Shown here piece by piece: positions 8,442-17,699 of a DNA stretch of 40,864 bases (its first letter is position 1; every line of letters starts with the position of its first letter). The notes below the pieces were generated by a model that was given only the letters and a program-made list of their open reading frames with translations, ran no database searches and was not told the DNA's origin. The stretch is from Erythrobacter sp. (GTDB lineage Bacteria; Pseudomonadota; Alphaproteobacteria; Sphingomonadales; Sphingomonadaceae), in NCBI GenBank assembly GCA_024642335.1, contig JAHEBH010000019.1, positions 1 to 40,864 of the forward strand, read 5' to 3'. The position numbers and the translations under genes were made by a program.

Positions 8442-9454
8442 GCCGCCCTCGCAAGGTTGAGCAGCGTGTCGCGCGTGGCCAGGAGGTCATTGCGGTCAGC
8501 CTCTTGCGCCTGCGCCTGCGGGTAGGCGAGCGCGGCATCGAGGCGCTTCGCCACTTCGTTCGACATGACGGGGAGAACATTGGCGATGCCCTGCTGGTCA
8601 TCCATCCTGGCCCAGCAGTTAAGCACCACATCGCAGCCCGCATCCACCGCGCGGCTGGCGCGTTCGGGGATCGTGCCATCGAGCGCCTGCATATCGATAT
8701 CATCGGTAAGCAGAAGACCGGTAAAGCCGATTTCTCCGCGAATGATCTCGGCAATGATGCGCTTGGACAGCGTGGCGGGATCCTTCTTGTCCCAAGCCTT
8801 GAACAGCACATGCGCGCTCATGCCGATCGGGGCATCCTTGAGCGTGCGGAAGGGCGCAATGTCCCATTCCAGCTCCTCCGCACTCGCATCCACTACCGGC
8901 AATTCCTTGTGGCTGTCGGCAGCGGCGCGTCCATGGCCGGGCATGTGCTTGATGCAGCCGGTCACACCGCCGCGTGCGAGGCCTTCCAGCACCGCGCGGC
9001 CGAGCGCTGCGACCTGCATCGGTTCCGCGCCCAATGCACGGTCACCGATCACGTCATGCGCGCCTTCCTGCCGCACGTCGAGCAAGGGCGTGTAGTCGAC
9101 CGTGATTCCCGCTTCGGACAGGTCCTGCGCCAGCAATTGCGCATTGGCGCGCGCCGCCTCGATCGCGCTGGCGGGCGCAAGGTTCCACAATTCGGCAAAG
9201 CTCCAGCCGGGCGGATAGGCATCCCATACAGGCGGCTTCATGCGCGCGACGCGCCCGCCTTCCTGGTCGATCGAGACGAGCAGGCGATCGCGCCCGTGGA
9301 TGCCGCGCAATTCATCGGTCAGCGCGCGCAATTGTTCGCGGCTTTGCACATTGCGGCCAAAGAGGATGTAGCCCGCCGGATCGCACTCACGGAAAAATGC
9401 CCGCTCCTCGGCGGTCAACTCGGTACCAGCAAGGCCGAAAATCGCGGGTATCAT
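8438..9454 (-). CDS. nagZ: Beta-N-acetylhexosaminidase NagZ (GH3)
   Basis: Cytoplasmic glycosidase that removes N-acetylglucosamine from anhydro-muropeptides in peptidoglycan recycling. It has 338 residues from the chosen start. Signatures in order are AGYILFGRNV, SIDQEGGRVARM (substrate site), GCIKHMPGHGRAAADSHKE (the flexible loop with the catalytic His) and LLTDDIDMQAL, whose Asp is the nucleophile. The frame is open to a GTG at 9502, but the ATG at 9452-9454 begins MIPAIFGLAG, where homologues start. Neither start has a strong ribosome binding site, so about 16 extra residues cannot be excluded. The SPOR-protein gene precedes it by 117 nt and scpA overlaps its end. Confidence 0.93.
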   Translation of the reverse strand: MIPAIFGLAGTELTAEERAFFRECDPAGYILFGRNVQSREQLRALTDELRGIHGRDRLLVSIDQEGGRVARMKPPVWDAYPPGWSFAELWNLAPASAIEAARANAQLLAQDLSEAGITVDYTPLLDVRQEGAHDVIGDRALGAEPMQVAALGRAVLEGLARGGVTGCIKHMPGHGRAAADSHKELPVVDASAEELEWDIAPFRTLKDAPIGMSAHVLFKAWDKKDPATLSKRIIAEIIRGEIGFTGLLLTDDIDMQALDGTIPERASRAVDAGCDVVLNCWARMDDQQGIANVLPVMSNEVAKRLDAALAYPQAQAQEADRNDLLATRDTLLNLARAA

Positions 9455-9571
9455 GGGCAGGAAAGTCGCAGGAAAGCGGCGCAGCGGCAAGCACGAAACC
9501 ACCAGATGATGTGGACAGGACGGGTTAATCCCCGCCCTTAACCACTAGATTGGCGAAGGCTGGGACCCGCC

Positions 9572-10297
9572 CTAACGCTTGACCTGGCAATCGCCCCCAT
9601 TGGCCCGCATCGCGCGGCAAACCGAATCAGCCGCAGTTCCATCGGCAGCAATGGCCTGCAGGCGGTAGATCGTGCTGCCATCAATGGTGGTCGCGACGAT
9701 CCGCTGTTCAAGCCCCTGCAGGACTTCGAAACGGTTGCGCAAGGACACCCAGCCATTTGCGGCGCTCTCGCGCGTGGAATAGGCTCCGACCTGCACGGCC
9801 ACGCCGGTGGTCGCCGATGCGGATGCCGGCGTTGCGGCCGGAGTTGCAGTTGGTGCCGTTGCCGGTGCAGCGGCCGGGCGTTCGGGAGTTGCCTGGGGTG
9901 CAGGCGTTTCCAGTGCCAGCCGGCTTTCGATGCTCTGGCCTTCGCCCACTTCGAAGCTGACATCGCCGGTCCCGGCCACTTCGCTGCCGCCGGGGTCCTC
10001 GGGCCGCTCCTTGTAGGGCTGGTCGGGTGCTTCGATTGTGCTGCCATCAGGAACGACGTTGCCGTTCCCGGCATTTCCACCCAGGAGATAATAGCCGCCG
10101 CCCAGGATTGCGGCGAGCAGGAGTGCGGCGACCAGCGCGAAGACGATGATGCGGTGATCGCTGCCCGCTTCCTCGAAATCATCGTCGGCTTCGAGCCAGG
10201 GCAGATTGTCCTGATCCGCGGCCAGCGAGAGCTGCTCGCCCGCTTCGAAGACGCCGTCCCCTCCGTGTTCTCCGCCTTCAACCCCCGGCCAGCTCAT
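9572..10297 (-). CDS. SPOR-domain membrane protein
   Basis: Predicted inner-membrane protein that binds denuded glycan strands of septal peptidoglycan through a SPOR domain. It has 241 residues. An acidic cytoplasmic N-terminus (about 1-48) is followed by one membrane helix (about 49-72) and a periplasmic linker very rich in Pro, Ala and Thr (about 125-165). The C-terminal SPOR domain opens with GVAVQVGAYSTRESA and ends GGDCQVKR. Two Cys in the domain (VCRAMRANGGDC) could form a disulfide. It starts 3 nt after argS ends. In this context it is probably a cell-division or envelope factor, comparable to DedD/FtsN-like proteins, though it is not clearly either. Confidence 0.85.
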   Translation of the reverse strand: MSWPGVEGGEHGGDGVFEAGEQLSLAADQDNLPWLEADDDFEEAGSDHRIIVFALVAALLLAAILGGGYYLLGGNAGNGNVVPDGSTIEAPDQPYKERPEDPGGSEVAGTGDVSFEVGEGQSIESRLALETPAPQATPERPAAAPATAPTATPAATPASASATTGVAVQVGAYSTRESAANGWVSLRNRFEVLQGLEQRIVATTIDGSTIYRLQAIAADGTAADSVCRAMRANGGDCQVKR

Positions 10298-10300
10298 ATC

Positions 10301-12040
10301 CTACAGCTCCTCGACGGCCTCTACGCCCAGCAGCGCCAGGCCATTGTGTATGACCTGCCCGATTTGCACGGCCAGGAAAAGCCTTGCCGCCGAAAGCGCC
10401 GGATCTTCAACAACTATGACACGCTTCTTCGGGTCATCATTGCCCATGTTCCAGAAGGCATGGAAGGCCCCCGCAAGGTCATAGAGGTAGAAGGCGATAC
10501 GATGCGGCTCGCGCGCCTTGGCGGCGGCCTCCACCTCGCGCGGGAACTGCGCTGCCAGCTTGACCAGTGCCAACTCGGCATCGGCCAGCAGGGACAAGTC
10601 TTCGCCAGAGGGTGCAATCCCCTCCTCCGCCGCCTTGCGCAGGATCGAACAGATGCGCGCATGGGCGTACTGGACGTAGAAGACAGGGTTGTCCTTCGAG
10701 GTTTCGACCACCTTGGCAAAGTCGAAATCCATCTGCGCATCGGGCTTGCGGGTGAGCATGGAGAAGCGCACGACATCCTTGCCCACTTCCTCCACCATGT
10801 CCGCGATGGTGACGAAATTGCCCGATCGCTTGGACATCTTGGCCGGTTCGCCATTGCGCAGCAGCTGCACCATCTGCACCAGCTTCACATCGAAGGGGAT
10901 CGGTTTGCCCTGCCCTTCACTGAGTGCAGCCACGGCAGCCTTGATCCGCTTGACCGTGCCCGCATGGTCCGCACCCCAGACATCGATCAGTTCGTCAGCA
11001 CTCTCTGCCTTCTGCATGTGATAGGCGAGGTCGGCACCGAAATAGGTCCATTTGCCGTCCGACTTCCTGATCGGGCGATCCTGGTCATCCCCGAACCTGG
11101 TCGAGCGGAACAACGGCAGCTCAACCGGTTCCCAATCCTCGGGGGGAGCCTTGCCCTTGGGCGCTTCGAGCACGCCGTCATAGACAAGGTCATGCGCGCG
11201 CAACCACTGTTCAGCGGCTTCGGGCTTGCCTGCCGCCTGCAGTTCGGCCTCTGACGAGAATACATCGTGCTCGATGCCCAGCAGCGCCAGATCGGCGCGG
11301 ATCTGGTCCATCATCGCGGCGACGGCCTCGGCCTTGAACAGGGCGAGCCATTCGCCCTCGTCCTTGCCGACATATTGATCACCGAACTTATCCGCCAGGC
11401 GCTTGCCAACGGGGATCAGGTAATCGCCCGGATACATTCCCGCCGGGATCTCGCCGATGTCTTCGCCAAGCGCCTCGCGATACCGCAGGTGCGCGGAACG
11501 CGCGAGCGTATCGACCTGGCTGCCCGCATCATTGACGTAATATTCGCGGACGACCTTGTGTCCGGCAAATTCGAGCAGGCTGGCCAGCGCATCGCCCACC
11601 ACCGCACCGCGGCAATGGCCCATATGCATCGGGCCCGTGGGATTGGCGGAAACATATTCGACGTTGACGCAGCGCTGGAAACCTATCGATGACCGGCCGT
11701 AATCCGCCCCCAGCTCCGCAATTGTCTTCAACTCTCTCAGCAAGACAGATTCGGCCACACGAATATTGATGAAGCCAGGGCCAGCAATCTGGAGCTCGTC
11801 AATATCGGGATCACCCTGCAATTCTGCGACGATCAGTTCCGCCAGCTGGCGCGGGTTCATCGATGCCCGCTTGGCCAGCACCATTGCCGCATTCGTGGAC
11901 AGATCGCCGTGCGAGGGATCGCGTGGCGGCTCCATGGTGATGCCATCGCGCGAAAGGTGCTGCGCAGCCTCGATCTCGCCAAGGGCGCGTTCTACCTTGA
12001 AGACGAACTGCACGAAGAGATTGTCGGTAATTTCGGTCAT
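10301..12040 (-). CDS. argS: Arginyl-tRNA synthetase
   Basis: Class I aminoacyl-tRNA synthetase that charges tRNA-Arg; cytoplasmic and essential. It has 579 residues, the family norm. The N-terminal additional domain (about 1-110) recognises tRNA. The HIGH-type motif is HMGH in SANPTGPMHMGHCRGA, and the KMSKS-type motif is KMSKRSGN. The anticodon-binding helical domain contains NPVFYVQYAHARICSI and ends with the typical hydrophobic C-terminus (NGLALLGVEAVEEL). A pair of inverted REP-like repeats lies between its start and the upstream lipoprotein gene. The SPOR gene follows after 3 nt. Confidence 0.97.
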   Translation of the reverse strand: MTEITDNLFVQFVFKVERALGEIEAAQHLSRDGITMEPPRDPSHGDLSTNAAMVLAKRASMNPRQLAELIVAELQGDPDIDELQIAGPGFINIRVAESVLLRELKTIAELGADYGRSSIGFQRCVNVEYVSANPTGPMHMGHCRGAVVGDALASLLEFAGHKVVREYYVNDAGSQVDTLARSAHLRYREALGEDIGEIPAGMYPGDYLIPVGKRLADKFGDQYVGKDEGEWLALFKAEAVAAMMDQIRADLALLGIEHDVFSSEAELQAAGKPEAAEQWLRAHDLVYDGVLEAPKGKAPPEDWEPVELPLFRSTRFGDDQDRPIRKSDGKWTYFGADLAYHMQKAESADELIDVWGADHAGTVKRIKAAVAALSEGQGKPIPFDVKLVQMVQLLRNGEPAKMSKRSGNFVTIADMVEEVGKDVVRFSMLTRKPDAQMDFDFAKVVETSKDNPVFYVQYAHARICSILRKAAEEGIAPSGEDLSLLADAELALVKLAAQFPREVEAAAKAREPHRIAFYLYDLAGAFHAFWNMGNDDPKKRVIVVEDPALSAARLFLAVQIGQVIHNGLALLGVEAVEEL

Positions 12041-12048
12041 TGCAAAGG

Positions 12049-12107
12049 TGAGCTCCTGCGAAGGCAGGTGCCTTCGGCAACTGGGCCCCCGCCTTCGCGG
12101 GGACTCA
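12049..12107. repeat. Inverted pair of REP-like palindromes upstream of argS
   Basis: Two related palindromes face each other. The left copy starts TGAGCTCCTGCGAAGGCAGG (12049-12068). The right copy, read on the minus strand from 12107, starts TGAGTCCCCGCGAAGGCGGG. They share the TGAG head, the GCGAAGG loop region and a GC stem. This head-to-head layout matches bacterial interspersed mosaic elements built from REP units. Being transcribed between the lipoprotein gene and argS, it could fold and affect mRNA stability or act as a weak terminator. Confidence 0.6.
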
Positions 12108-12133
12108 CGAAAAGATCAAGAGGCCAGTCCGAA

Positions 12134-12784
12134 TCAGCGTGTGACGTTGTAGGCCAGCTGGTCCTCTGTCAGCTGGAATCCGACCAGCAATTCAAAGCTT
12201 GCTCGCGTCATTGCCGCGCGCACTTCGGGGCGGGTCAGCGGGTCGATAGCCGCATCTTCATCGCCCGAACGCCGTTCCCGGGTGATCATCTGGCGGATGT
12301 CCGGAGGGAGCGTGGCTTCCGCCCGGTTGACCACTGCACCGGCCGTGCCAAGCGCACTGGCGCGTGCCTGGCCATCGGCAAAGTTCAGCGTCACCGAACC
12401 AAGCCGCTTGGAGATCACCGAACTGCCGCCACGCACCACTGTGCTGAAATAGGGCAGCTCGACCGTCCGCGCGCCATTCGTGTCACTCCGCATGCCCCGA
12501 ACCTCGAAGCTAACATTGGAGTAGAGCTCCTCACCGCTTTCATCGCAATTGCTGCGAACATTGGTGATGAGGGCAGTCACGTCGATTGCGTCTGCCGTAG
12601 TCGCCCCTGCGGGGGAAAAGAGCGTAACATCGCCCGTGTGATCAGGAATTCCGACGGCCGGGCAGACAGACCGCAACGCGCTGATGCCCACGCCTTCTTC
12701 CACAACGATATCGCCCTCAGACCGGCATCCTGCCAGCAGGCTTGCAGCGGCGGCCGCAGCCAACAATACGTTACGAGTGTTCAT
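12134..12784 (-). CDS. Uncharacterised lipoprotein
   Basis: Function not recognised. It has 216 residues from ATG 12782-12784, which has an AAGGA ribosome binding site nearby. A signal peptide with an Ala-rich core ends in the lipobox LLAGC (Cys20), so the protein should be lipid-anchored in the envelope. The mature part is mixed alpha/beta with a long stretch of alternating polar and hydrophobic residues ([27 protein letters not shown]) that suggests beta strands, and two further Cys (in SVCPAVG and SNCDESG) that may pair. The frame extends upstream to 12844, but that would bury the signal peptide. It heads the minus-strand run into argS and is divergent from ispH. Confidence 0.75.
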   Translation of the reverse strand: MNTRNVLLAAAAAASLLAGCRSEGDIVVEEGVGISALRSVCPAVGIPDHTGDVTLFSPAGATTADAIDVTALITNVRSNCDESGEELYSNVSFEVRGMRSDTNGARTVELPYFSTVVRGGSSVISKRLGSVTLNFADGQARASALGTAGAVVNRAEATLPPDIRQMITRERRSGDEDAAIDPLTRPEVRAAMTRASFELLVGFQLTEDQLAYNVTR

Positions 12785-12861
12785 TCCGGGTCCTTGTCCT
12801 TCCGAGCCGATGCAGGCCCTACCCCTTTCACTGCGAAGCGACAACCGCTAGTGGCAGCGAT

Positions 12862-13836
12862 ATGAACGCCCCATTTCCCGAAAAGTGCGATGCGGATGAA
12901 AAACCGCCGCTGACAGTCCTGATTGCGGCACCGCGCGGATTCTGCGCCGGGGTAGACCGCGCCATCGAAATCGTCGAACGCTCGATCGAACTTTACGGCG
13001 CGCCCGTCTATGTGCGGCATGAAATCGTGCACAATCGCTATGTGGTCGACAGCCTCAGGGCCAAGGGGGCGGTCTTTGTCGAGGAACTGGACGAGGTGCC
13101 CGAGGGGGTGCCCGTGGTATTTTCCGCCCATGGCGTGCCGAAAAGCGTGCCTGCAGAGGCCGAGCGGCGACAGATGCTCTATGTTGATGCCACCTGCCCG
13201 CTGGTCAGCAAGGTGCACCGCCAGGCCGAACGCCAGATTGAAGCCGGACGCCACATCATCTTCATCGGCCACGAGGGCCACCCCGAGGTGATCGGCACAT
13301 TCGGCCAGGTGCCCGAAGGCGAAATGACGCTGGTGGAAACAGTCGAAGATGTCGCCACTCTCGATTTTCCCGCGGACCGGGAGCTTTCCTTCCTGACCCA
13401 GACGACGTTGTCCGTCGACGACACCGCGCAGATCATCGAGGCGCTGAAGACGCGCTTTCCGGACATTGTCGCGCCCAAGGCGGAAGACATCTGCTATGCC
13501 ACCTCCAACCGGCAGTCGGCGGTGAAGAAGATTGCCCCGCATGCCGATCTGATACTGGTAATCGGCGCGCCCAACTCCTCCAATTCGTTGCGGCTGGTGG
13601 AAGTGGCCGAACGCTGCGGCACACCTGCCAGGCTGATACAGCGCGCCAGCGAGATCGACGAGGCATGGCTCGAAGGCGTAAGCGCCATCGGCATTACCGC
13701 CGGAGCTTCTGCTCCCGAAAAACTGGTGCGCGAGGTTGTCGACCAGCTGGCCGGATGGCGCAGGGTGGAAGAACGCACGCTTTTGACGGTGGAAGAGAAC
13801 ATGATCTTCAAGCTTCCCCGCCAACTGACCGAATAG
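12862..13836 (+). CDS. ispH: 4-hydroxy-3-methylbut-2-enyl diphosphate reductase
   Basis: Last enzyme of the MEP pathway: it reduces HMBPP to isopentenyl and dimethylallyl diphosphate with an iron-sulfur cluster; cytoplasmic. It has 324 residues. The three cluster ligands are C28 (APRGFCAGV), C112 (DATCPLV) and C211 ([10 protein letters not shown]). Substrate-binding His residues lie in RHEIVHN, FSAHGVP and GHEGHPE. The ATG at 12862 gives the normal N-terminus; an upstream extension to 12742 would run across the divergent lipoprotein gene. It is followed by thrB after 5 nt. Confidence 0.97.
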   Translation: MNAPFPEKCDADEKPPLTVLIAAPRGFCAGVDRAIEIVERSIELYGAPVYVRHEIVHNRYVVDSLRAKGAVFVEELDEVPEGVPVVFSAHGVPKSVPAEAERRQMLYVDATCPLVSKVHRQAERQIEAGRHIIFIGHEGHPEVIGTFGQVPEGEMTLVETVEDVATLDFPADRELSFLTQTTLSVDDTAQIIEALKTRFPDIVAPKAEDICYATSNRQSAVKKIAPHADLILVIGAPNSSNSLRLVEVAERCGTPARLIQRASEIDEAWLEGVSAIGITAGASAPEKLVREVVDQLAGWRRVEERTLLTVEENMIFKLPRQLTE

Positions 13837-13841
13837 GGCTC

Positions 13842-14837
13842 ATGGCCGTCTACACCCATCTTTCCGCCGAGGATCTGGGCGCGCTCATCTCCCACTACGA
13901 CGTGGGCGAGCTGGTATCGGCAAAGGGGATTGCCGAAGGCGTATCCAATTCCAACTGGCTGATCGAGACCACCGGCAAGGATGGCGGCGGCGCACGCTAC
14001 ATCCTCACCATGTATGAATTCCGTATCGAGCTGGCGGACCTGCCCTTCTTCCTCGGCCTGCTGGACTTGCTGGCGGAGAAGGGGTGCCCCGTTCCCGCCA
14101 CCATCCATGATCGCAGCGGCGCAACGCACCGCATGATCATCAATGAAGAAGGCGACCCCAAGGCCGTGGCGCTGATCGAGTTCCTGCCCGGCGTTTCCAT
14201 CGATCATCCGGAACCGGCACAGGCCCGCGCGGTGGGACATGCACTGGCCCAGCTGCATCTGGCTGCAAGGGATTACCGCGAGCGCGCCAACCAGATGGGC
14301 ATGTCATCCTGGAAAGAACTGCTCGATGATTGCGGGGCAGAAGGGCTGGCACGGATCGACCGCGAGCTTCCCGGAATTATCGCGCAGGAAATGCAGTTCC
14401 TTGCCGACAATTGGCCCACGGATTTGCCGAGGGGCGTGTGCCATGCGGACCTGTTCCCCGACAACGTGCTGATGCTGGGCGATGTGGTGACCGGCCTGAT
14501 CGACTTCTATTTCGCCTGCACCGATTTCTTCGCCTATGATCTTGCCGTGACGCATGCCGCCTGGTGTTTTGCCGATCACGGCCGCAAGTTCCGGCCCAAT
14601 GTCTCGAAGGCTCTGCTTGAAGGCTATGAAAGCGTGCTGCCGCTGACCGATGCCGAGCGCGCCGCAATGCCCGTGCTGGCGCGAGGTGCGGCCATGCGCT
14701 TTGTCTCCACCCGCGCCTATGACTGGCTCCACACGCCCGCCGATGCGCTGGTGACACGCAAGGATCCGATGGATTTCGTCCGTCGCATGCAATTCTATGC
14801 GCGCGAGGGGCAGGCGATCTTCAGCGCGGGCGCATGA
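13842..14837 (+). CDS. thrB: Homoserine kinase (ThrB type II, APH fold)
   Basis: Phosphorylates L-homoserine to O-phospho-L-homoserine on the way to threonine. It is the kinase form with an aminoglycoside-phosphotransferase fold, common in alphaproteobacteria, not the GHMP form. It has 331 residues. The catalytic loop is HADLFPDN (H201, D203, N208) and the metal-binding Asp is D221 in [17 protein letters not shown] and ARYILTMYE mark the ATP-binding lobe. ATG 13842 lies 5 nt after ispH, and the stop overlaps rnhA by 4 nt, so ispH-thrB-rnhA is probably one operon. Confidence 0.94.
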   Translation: MAVYTHLSAEDLGALISHYDVGELVSAKGIAEGVSNSNWLIETTGKDGGGARYILTMYEFRIELADLPFFLGLLDLLAEKGCPVPATIHDRSGATHRMIINEEGDPKAVALIEFLPGVSIDHPEPAQARAVGHALAQLHLAARDYRERANQMGMSSWKELLDDCGAEGLARIDRELPGIIAQEMQFLADNWPTDLPRGVCHADLFPDNVLMLGDVVTGLIDFYFACTDFFAYDLAVTHAAWCFADHGRKFRPNVSKALLEGYESVLPLTDAERAAMPVLARGAAMRFVSTRAYDWLHTPADALVTRKDPMDFVRRMQFYAREGQAIFSAGA

Positions 14838-15274
14838 AGAAGGTCGACATCTTCACCGATGGTGCGTGCAAGGGCAATCCAGGCCCCGGCGGATGGGGCG
14901 TACTGCTGCGCATGGGCAAGCATGAGAAAGAGCTGTCCGGCGCCGAGGCAGAGACAACCAACAACCGCATGGAAATGACGGCAGTCATCCGCGGTCTCGC
15001 CGCACTGACCGAACCGTGCCGGGTGACTGTCCATACGGACAGCCGCTATGTCATAGATGGCATGACCAGGTGGATCCACGGCTGGCAGAAGAAGGGCTGG
15101 ATCAATGCCAGCAAGAAGCCTGTTCTCAACAAGGATCTGTGGCTGGAACTGATCGAAGCCGCAGCGCCGCACAGGATCGAATGGATCTGGGTAAAGGGCC
15201 ATGCGGGCCACACCGAAAATGAAAGGGTCGACCGCCTGGCCAGCGATGCTGCTGGCGAGGCCGGCCGACCATGA
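14834..15274 (+). CDS. rnhA: Ribonuclease HI
   Basis: Degrades the RNA strand of RNA-DNA hybrids, removing primers and R-loops. It has 146 residues. The four acidic metal ligands are all present: D9 ([14 protein letters not shown]), E47 (TTNNRMEM), D69 (HTDSRYV) and D133 (NERVDRLA). The mobile catalytic His lies in [10 protein letters not shown]. The basic protrusion ([10 protein letters not shown]) that grips the hybrid is also there. The start overlaps thrB. It converges on the small YegP gene, with 28 nt between the stops. Confidence 0.97.
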   Translation: MKKVDIFTDGACKGNPGPGGWGVLLRMGKHEKELSGAEAETTNNRMEMTAVIRGLAALTEPCRVTVHTDSRYVIDGMTRWIHGWQKKGWINASKKPVLNKDLWLELIEAAAPHRIEWIWVKGHAGHTENERVDRLASDAAGEAGRP

Positions 15275-15302
15275 AACTCACCCTGAAAAGGGCAGCTGGA
15301 TT

Positions 15303-15485
15303 TTAGTCTGCCGACTTGTCCACCACTTCGGCACCCGGACCATTCTTCAGTACGGAATCGATCGCGTTCTTCGCGCTGGCCTTTGAACTGTAGCCTTCGG
15401 TCCACCAGATCGTCTCGCTGTTGTAGACGAAATAGGACACGAACTCGCCCTTCTTGTTCTTACGGATTTCAAAACGGTGCGCCAT
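15303..15485 (-). CDS. Small YegP-family (DUF1508) protein
   Basis: A 60-residue cytoplasmic protein with one DUF1508 module: FEIRKNKKGEFVSYFVYNSE, then EGYSSKASAKNAIDSV. The family is usually a beta-alpha unit of about 50-60 residues, often found as two tandem copies; here there is one. The role is unknown. ATG 15483-15485 has a perfect AAGGAGG ribosome binding site 4 nt upstream, which rules out the longer open frame to 15521. It stands alone, convergent to rnhA. Confidence 0.85.
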   Translation of the reverse strand: MAHRFEIRKNKKGEFVSYFVYNSETIWWTEGYSSKASAKNAIDSVLKNGPGAEVVDKSAD

Positions 15486-15489
15486 GCAA

Positions 15490-15496
15490 CCTCCTT
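15490..15496 (-). promoter_or_regulatory. Strong ribosome binding site of the YegP-family gene
   Basis: AAGGAGG on the minus strand, fully complementary to the 16S rRNA 3' end and 4 nt before the ATG. It fixes the start of a gene that is easy to miss because it is short. Confidence 0.7.
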
Positions 15497-15542
15497 GGGA
15501 AAACGGTGGGCGCAGGCACAAATGCGCCTGCTGGTTACATGG

Positions 15543-16640
15543 CTAACCAAACCGCGCAGGAGAGTAAACACTAACGTCAATGCCTTGGGTCATTGCGTCA
15601 CGCTGCTGCCGCAGAATTATCTGCCCGGCCAGGCGCGCCGCAGCCGGCGCCGTCTGGATGCCGAATCCGCCTTGGCCGGCAAACCAGAAGAACCCGTCGC
15701 ATAGCGGGTCGAAGCCATAGACAGGCAGCCGGTCGGGCGCGAAGCTGCGCAGCCCTGCCCATTTGCGCTCCAGCGCTTCGATCTTCCAGTCGACAACCTT
15801 CTCCAAGCGATCGATGGCGATGGCGACATCCAGTTCCTCTGGCGCTGCATCGCACGGCTCGCATGGAGTTTCGTCGTGCGGGCTCAGCCAGAGCCGCCCG
15901 CTCTCGGGCTTGAAATAGAAGTTGGCCCCGATGTCCAGCACCAGCGGCAAGTCCGGATCGGAAGGCGGATCGACGCGCAACTGGACAACCGTGCGGCGAT
16001 AGGGGGTAATGCCAAGGGGCTTTGTCCCGGCGATACCGGCTACCTGGTCAGCCCATGCGCCTGCTGCATTGACCAGCACGCCCGCCTTGCATTGCGATCC
16101 ATCGGAAAATCCGAGCACCCAGCCTGCCCCTTCCCGCCTTGCAGCAGTCAGGCGGCAGTTCGTGCGCAACTGTGCCCCGCCCTGCCTGGCGGTGGCAAGA
16201 TAATGCTGGTGCAGGCCGCCAACATCGATATCGGCGCAAAGTGGCTCGCTGATCGCATGGGTCCATTCAGGGCGGATGCCGGGCACAAGGCGTTCTATGT
16301 CATCCCGCCCAAGGCGTTCGATCGTGACGCCTGTTCCCGCAAATTCATCCTCGAACGCCTGAACCTGCGCCGCATCCTCTTCCCGCGCGAGGTGAAGCGC
16401 CCCGCGCTGTCGCAGAAAACCGTTATCGCGAAGCCAGGTGCCGGAGGCCAGGTTGAGCGGAGCTATGCCCGGCCCGCCATAGCACTCCGCCCAGAATGCT
16501 GCGGAACGCCCTGTCGAGTGGTATCCGGGAAACTTCTCACCTTCCGCGACCAGGACGCTGGCAGAAGGTGCCAGCTCGGCAGCAATGCTGGCGCCGGCTA
16601 TCCCGGCACCGATCACGACAATATCGAAGTGCTGGCTCAT
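15543..16640 (-). CDS. FAD-dependent oxidoreductase (DAO/DadA-like)
   Basis: Flavoprotein of the D-amino-acid oxidase superfamily, which includes DadA, glycine oxidase and sarcosine oxidase. It has 365 residues. The FAD-binding dinucleotide motif is VIGAGIAGASIA (9-20). A second FAD contact is LVNAAGAWAD, and a C-terminal block GFFWFAGQGGFGIQTAPA matches the DAO C-terminal FAD motif. There is no signal peptide or membrane helix. The substrate cannot be set from sequence; amino acids or other amines or hydroxy acids are possible. Its start overlaps the stop of the upstream alpha/beta hydrolase by 1 nt (TAATG), so the two are translationally linked. Confidence 0.87.
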   Translation of the reverse strand: MSQHFDIVVIGAGIAGASIAAELAPSASVLVAEGEKFPGYHSTGRSAAFWAECYGGPGIAPLNLASGTWLRDNGFLRQRGALHLAREEDAAQVQAFEDEFAGTGVTIERLGRDDIERLVPGIRPEWTHAISEPLCADIDVGGLHQHYLATARQGGAQLRTNCRLTAARREGAGWVLGFSDGSQCKAGVLVNAAGAWADQVAGIAGTKPLGITPYRRTVVQLRVDPPSDPDLPLVLDIGANFYFKPESGRLWLSPHDETPCEPCDAAPEELDVAIAIDRLEKVVDWKIEALERKWAGLRSFAPDRLPVYGFDPLCDGFFWFAGQGGFGIQTAPAAARLAGQIILRQQRDAMTQGIDVSVYSPARFG

Positions 16641-17659
16641 TACGGGGCGAGCCTATCGAGAAGTGCATCGATGGCCGCAAGTGCCTTGTCGCGAACGCCA
16701 TCCGCTTCGCGTAGCACCTCATGCGCGGCCTCCGGGCCGAATTCGAGGAAGTCGACTTGTGGCAAGCGCAGGGCGGCTTTCCTGGTGGCCCGCGGAGACA
16801 CCAACCTGTCCTCCGATGCCGCCACGATGCAGACCGGCACAGTGACAGCTTCGAGCAGTCCCGGTTCCTCCATGCGGCGGAACGATGCCAGCGAACTCTT
16901 GACCCAGCCCCAGCTGCCCGGGCCCATCGCCAGTTCGGGCCGGTGTTCCCGCCACCAGACTTCGTCTGCGTAGCGATCGTCGTCATGCGTGAGCAGGCGC
17001 TGGCGGTTGCGCGGCAGTTCTCCGGGTTTCTCGCTCCATTTCCACGCCGGGCGGCGCGGATCGCCGATCACGGTCATCACTCTCGCCAGCAATCTTTGGA
17101 CTGCCATGGGGACATATTCCGGGTGAACGCCCAGCATGGGGGCGGACAGGATCACACCGTCCGGCGCCGGATGAAGTGACTTTTCCGCCACCGCGCGCAG
17201 CACCAGGTGCCCGCCCATGGAATGGCCTGCCACCACCAACGGGCCTTTGCGGCCCTTTGCCCACTCGCTCCAGAAGTCGGCCAGATCGGCAACCCATATG
17301 GAGAAGTCATCGACATGCCCGGTGACGGCATCGTTCCCCAGACGCCCCGATCCCGCCTGTCCGCGCCAGTCCGCTGCCGTGACGCACCAGCCCTTCCGGC
17401 GCCAGTGCTCCAGCGTCTCGAGATATTTCTCATAGGCATCGCCCCGCCCGGGCATGAACAGGATGGATCCCCGCGCACCACCTTCGCATTCCGGGCCGGG
17501 CCAGTCGATGCGGCGCAGCTCGTGTCCGTCATCCGCGCGCCACAGGCTCTCCACGCAATCCGCAGGAATTGCCCTGCGACCGAAGGATCCGGCGCCGCGA
17601 TTTCCTTCGTGCCTAATACCAGCCTCCTGCGCTTGGTTACTTTTTGGTAAGTCATGCAC
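16640..17659 (-). CDS. Alpha/beta hydrolase (monoacylglycerol lipase/lysophospholipase-like)
   Basis: Serine hydrolase of the Hydrolase_4 (PldB-like) group. It has 339 residues. The nucleophile is S147 in AGHSMGGHLV, and the triad is completed by D284 (AASEDRLVS) and H313 (AAHEVLREAD). The oxyanion-hole region is ILFMPGRGDAYEKY. Such enzymes act on lysophospholipids or monoacylglycerols, usually in the cytoplasm; no signal peptide is seen. The start is uncertain: GTG 17657-17659 is the only good start codon before the domain, but the first 25 or so residues are low in family resemblance. It is coupled to the FAD oxidoreductase and divergent from cpaA (40 nt between starts). Confidence 0.85.
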   Translation of the reverse strand: MHDLPKSNQAQEAGIRHEGNRGAGSFGRRAIPADCVESLWRADDGHELRRIDWPGPECEGGARGSILFMPGRGDAYEKYLETLEHWRRKGWCVTAADWRGQAGSGRLGNDAVTGHVDDFSIWVADLADFWSEWAKGRKGPLVVAGHSMGGHLVLRAVAEKSLHPAPDGVILSAPMLGVHPEYVPMAVQRLLARVMTVIGDPRRPAWKWSEKPGELPRNRQRLLTHDDDRYADEVWWREHRPELAMGPGSWGWVKSSLASFRRMEEPGLLEAVTVPVCIVAASEDRLVSPRATRKAALRLPQVDFLEFGPEAAHEVLREADGVRDKALAAIDALLDRLAP

Positions 17660-17699
17660 GCTAACACGTGAAGCTCAAGGGGAACCTCGGGGACTTTCG

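Noticed and set aside
9523-9543. GGTTAA/TTAACC hairpin between the SPOR gene and nagZ
   Set aside because: Only six pairs, AT-rich, no U-tract; it could easily arise by chance.
10154-11254. A 366-codon open frame opposite argS and the SPOR gene
   Set aside because: It spans two real genes on the other strand and shows no domain motif.
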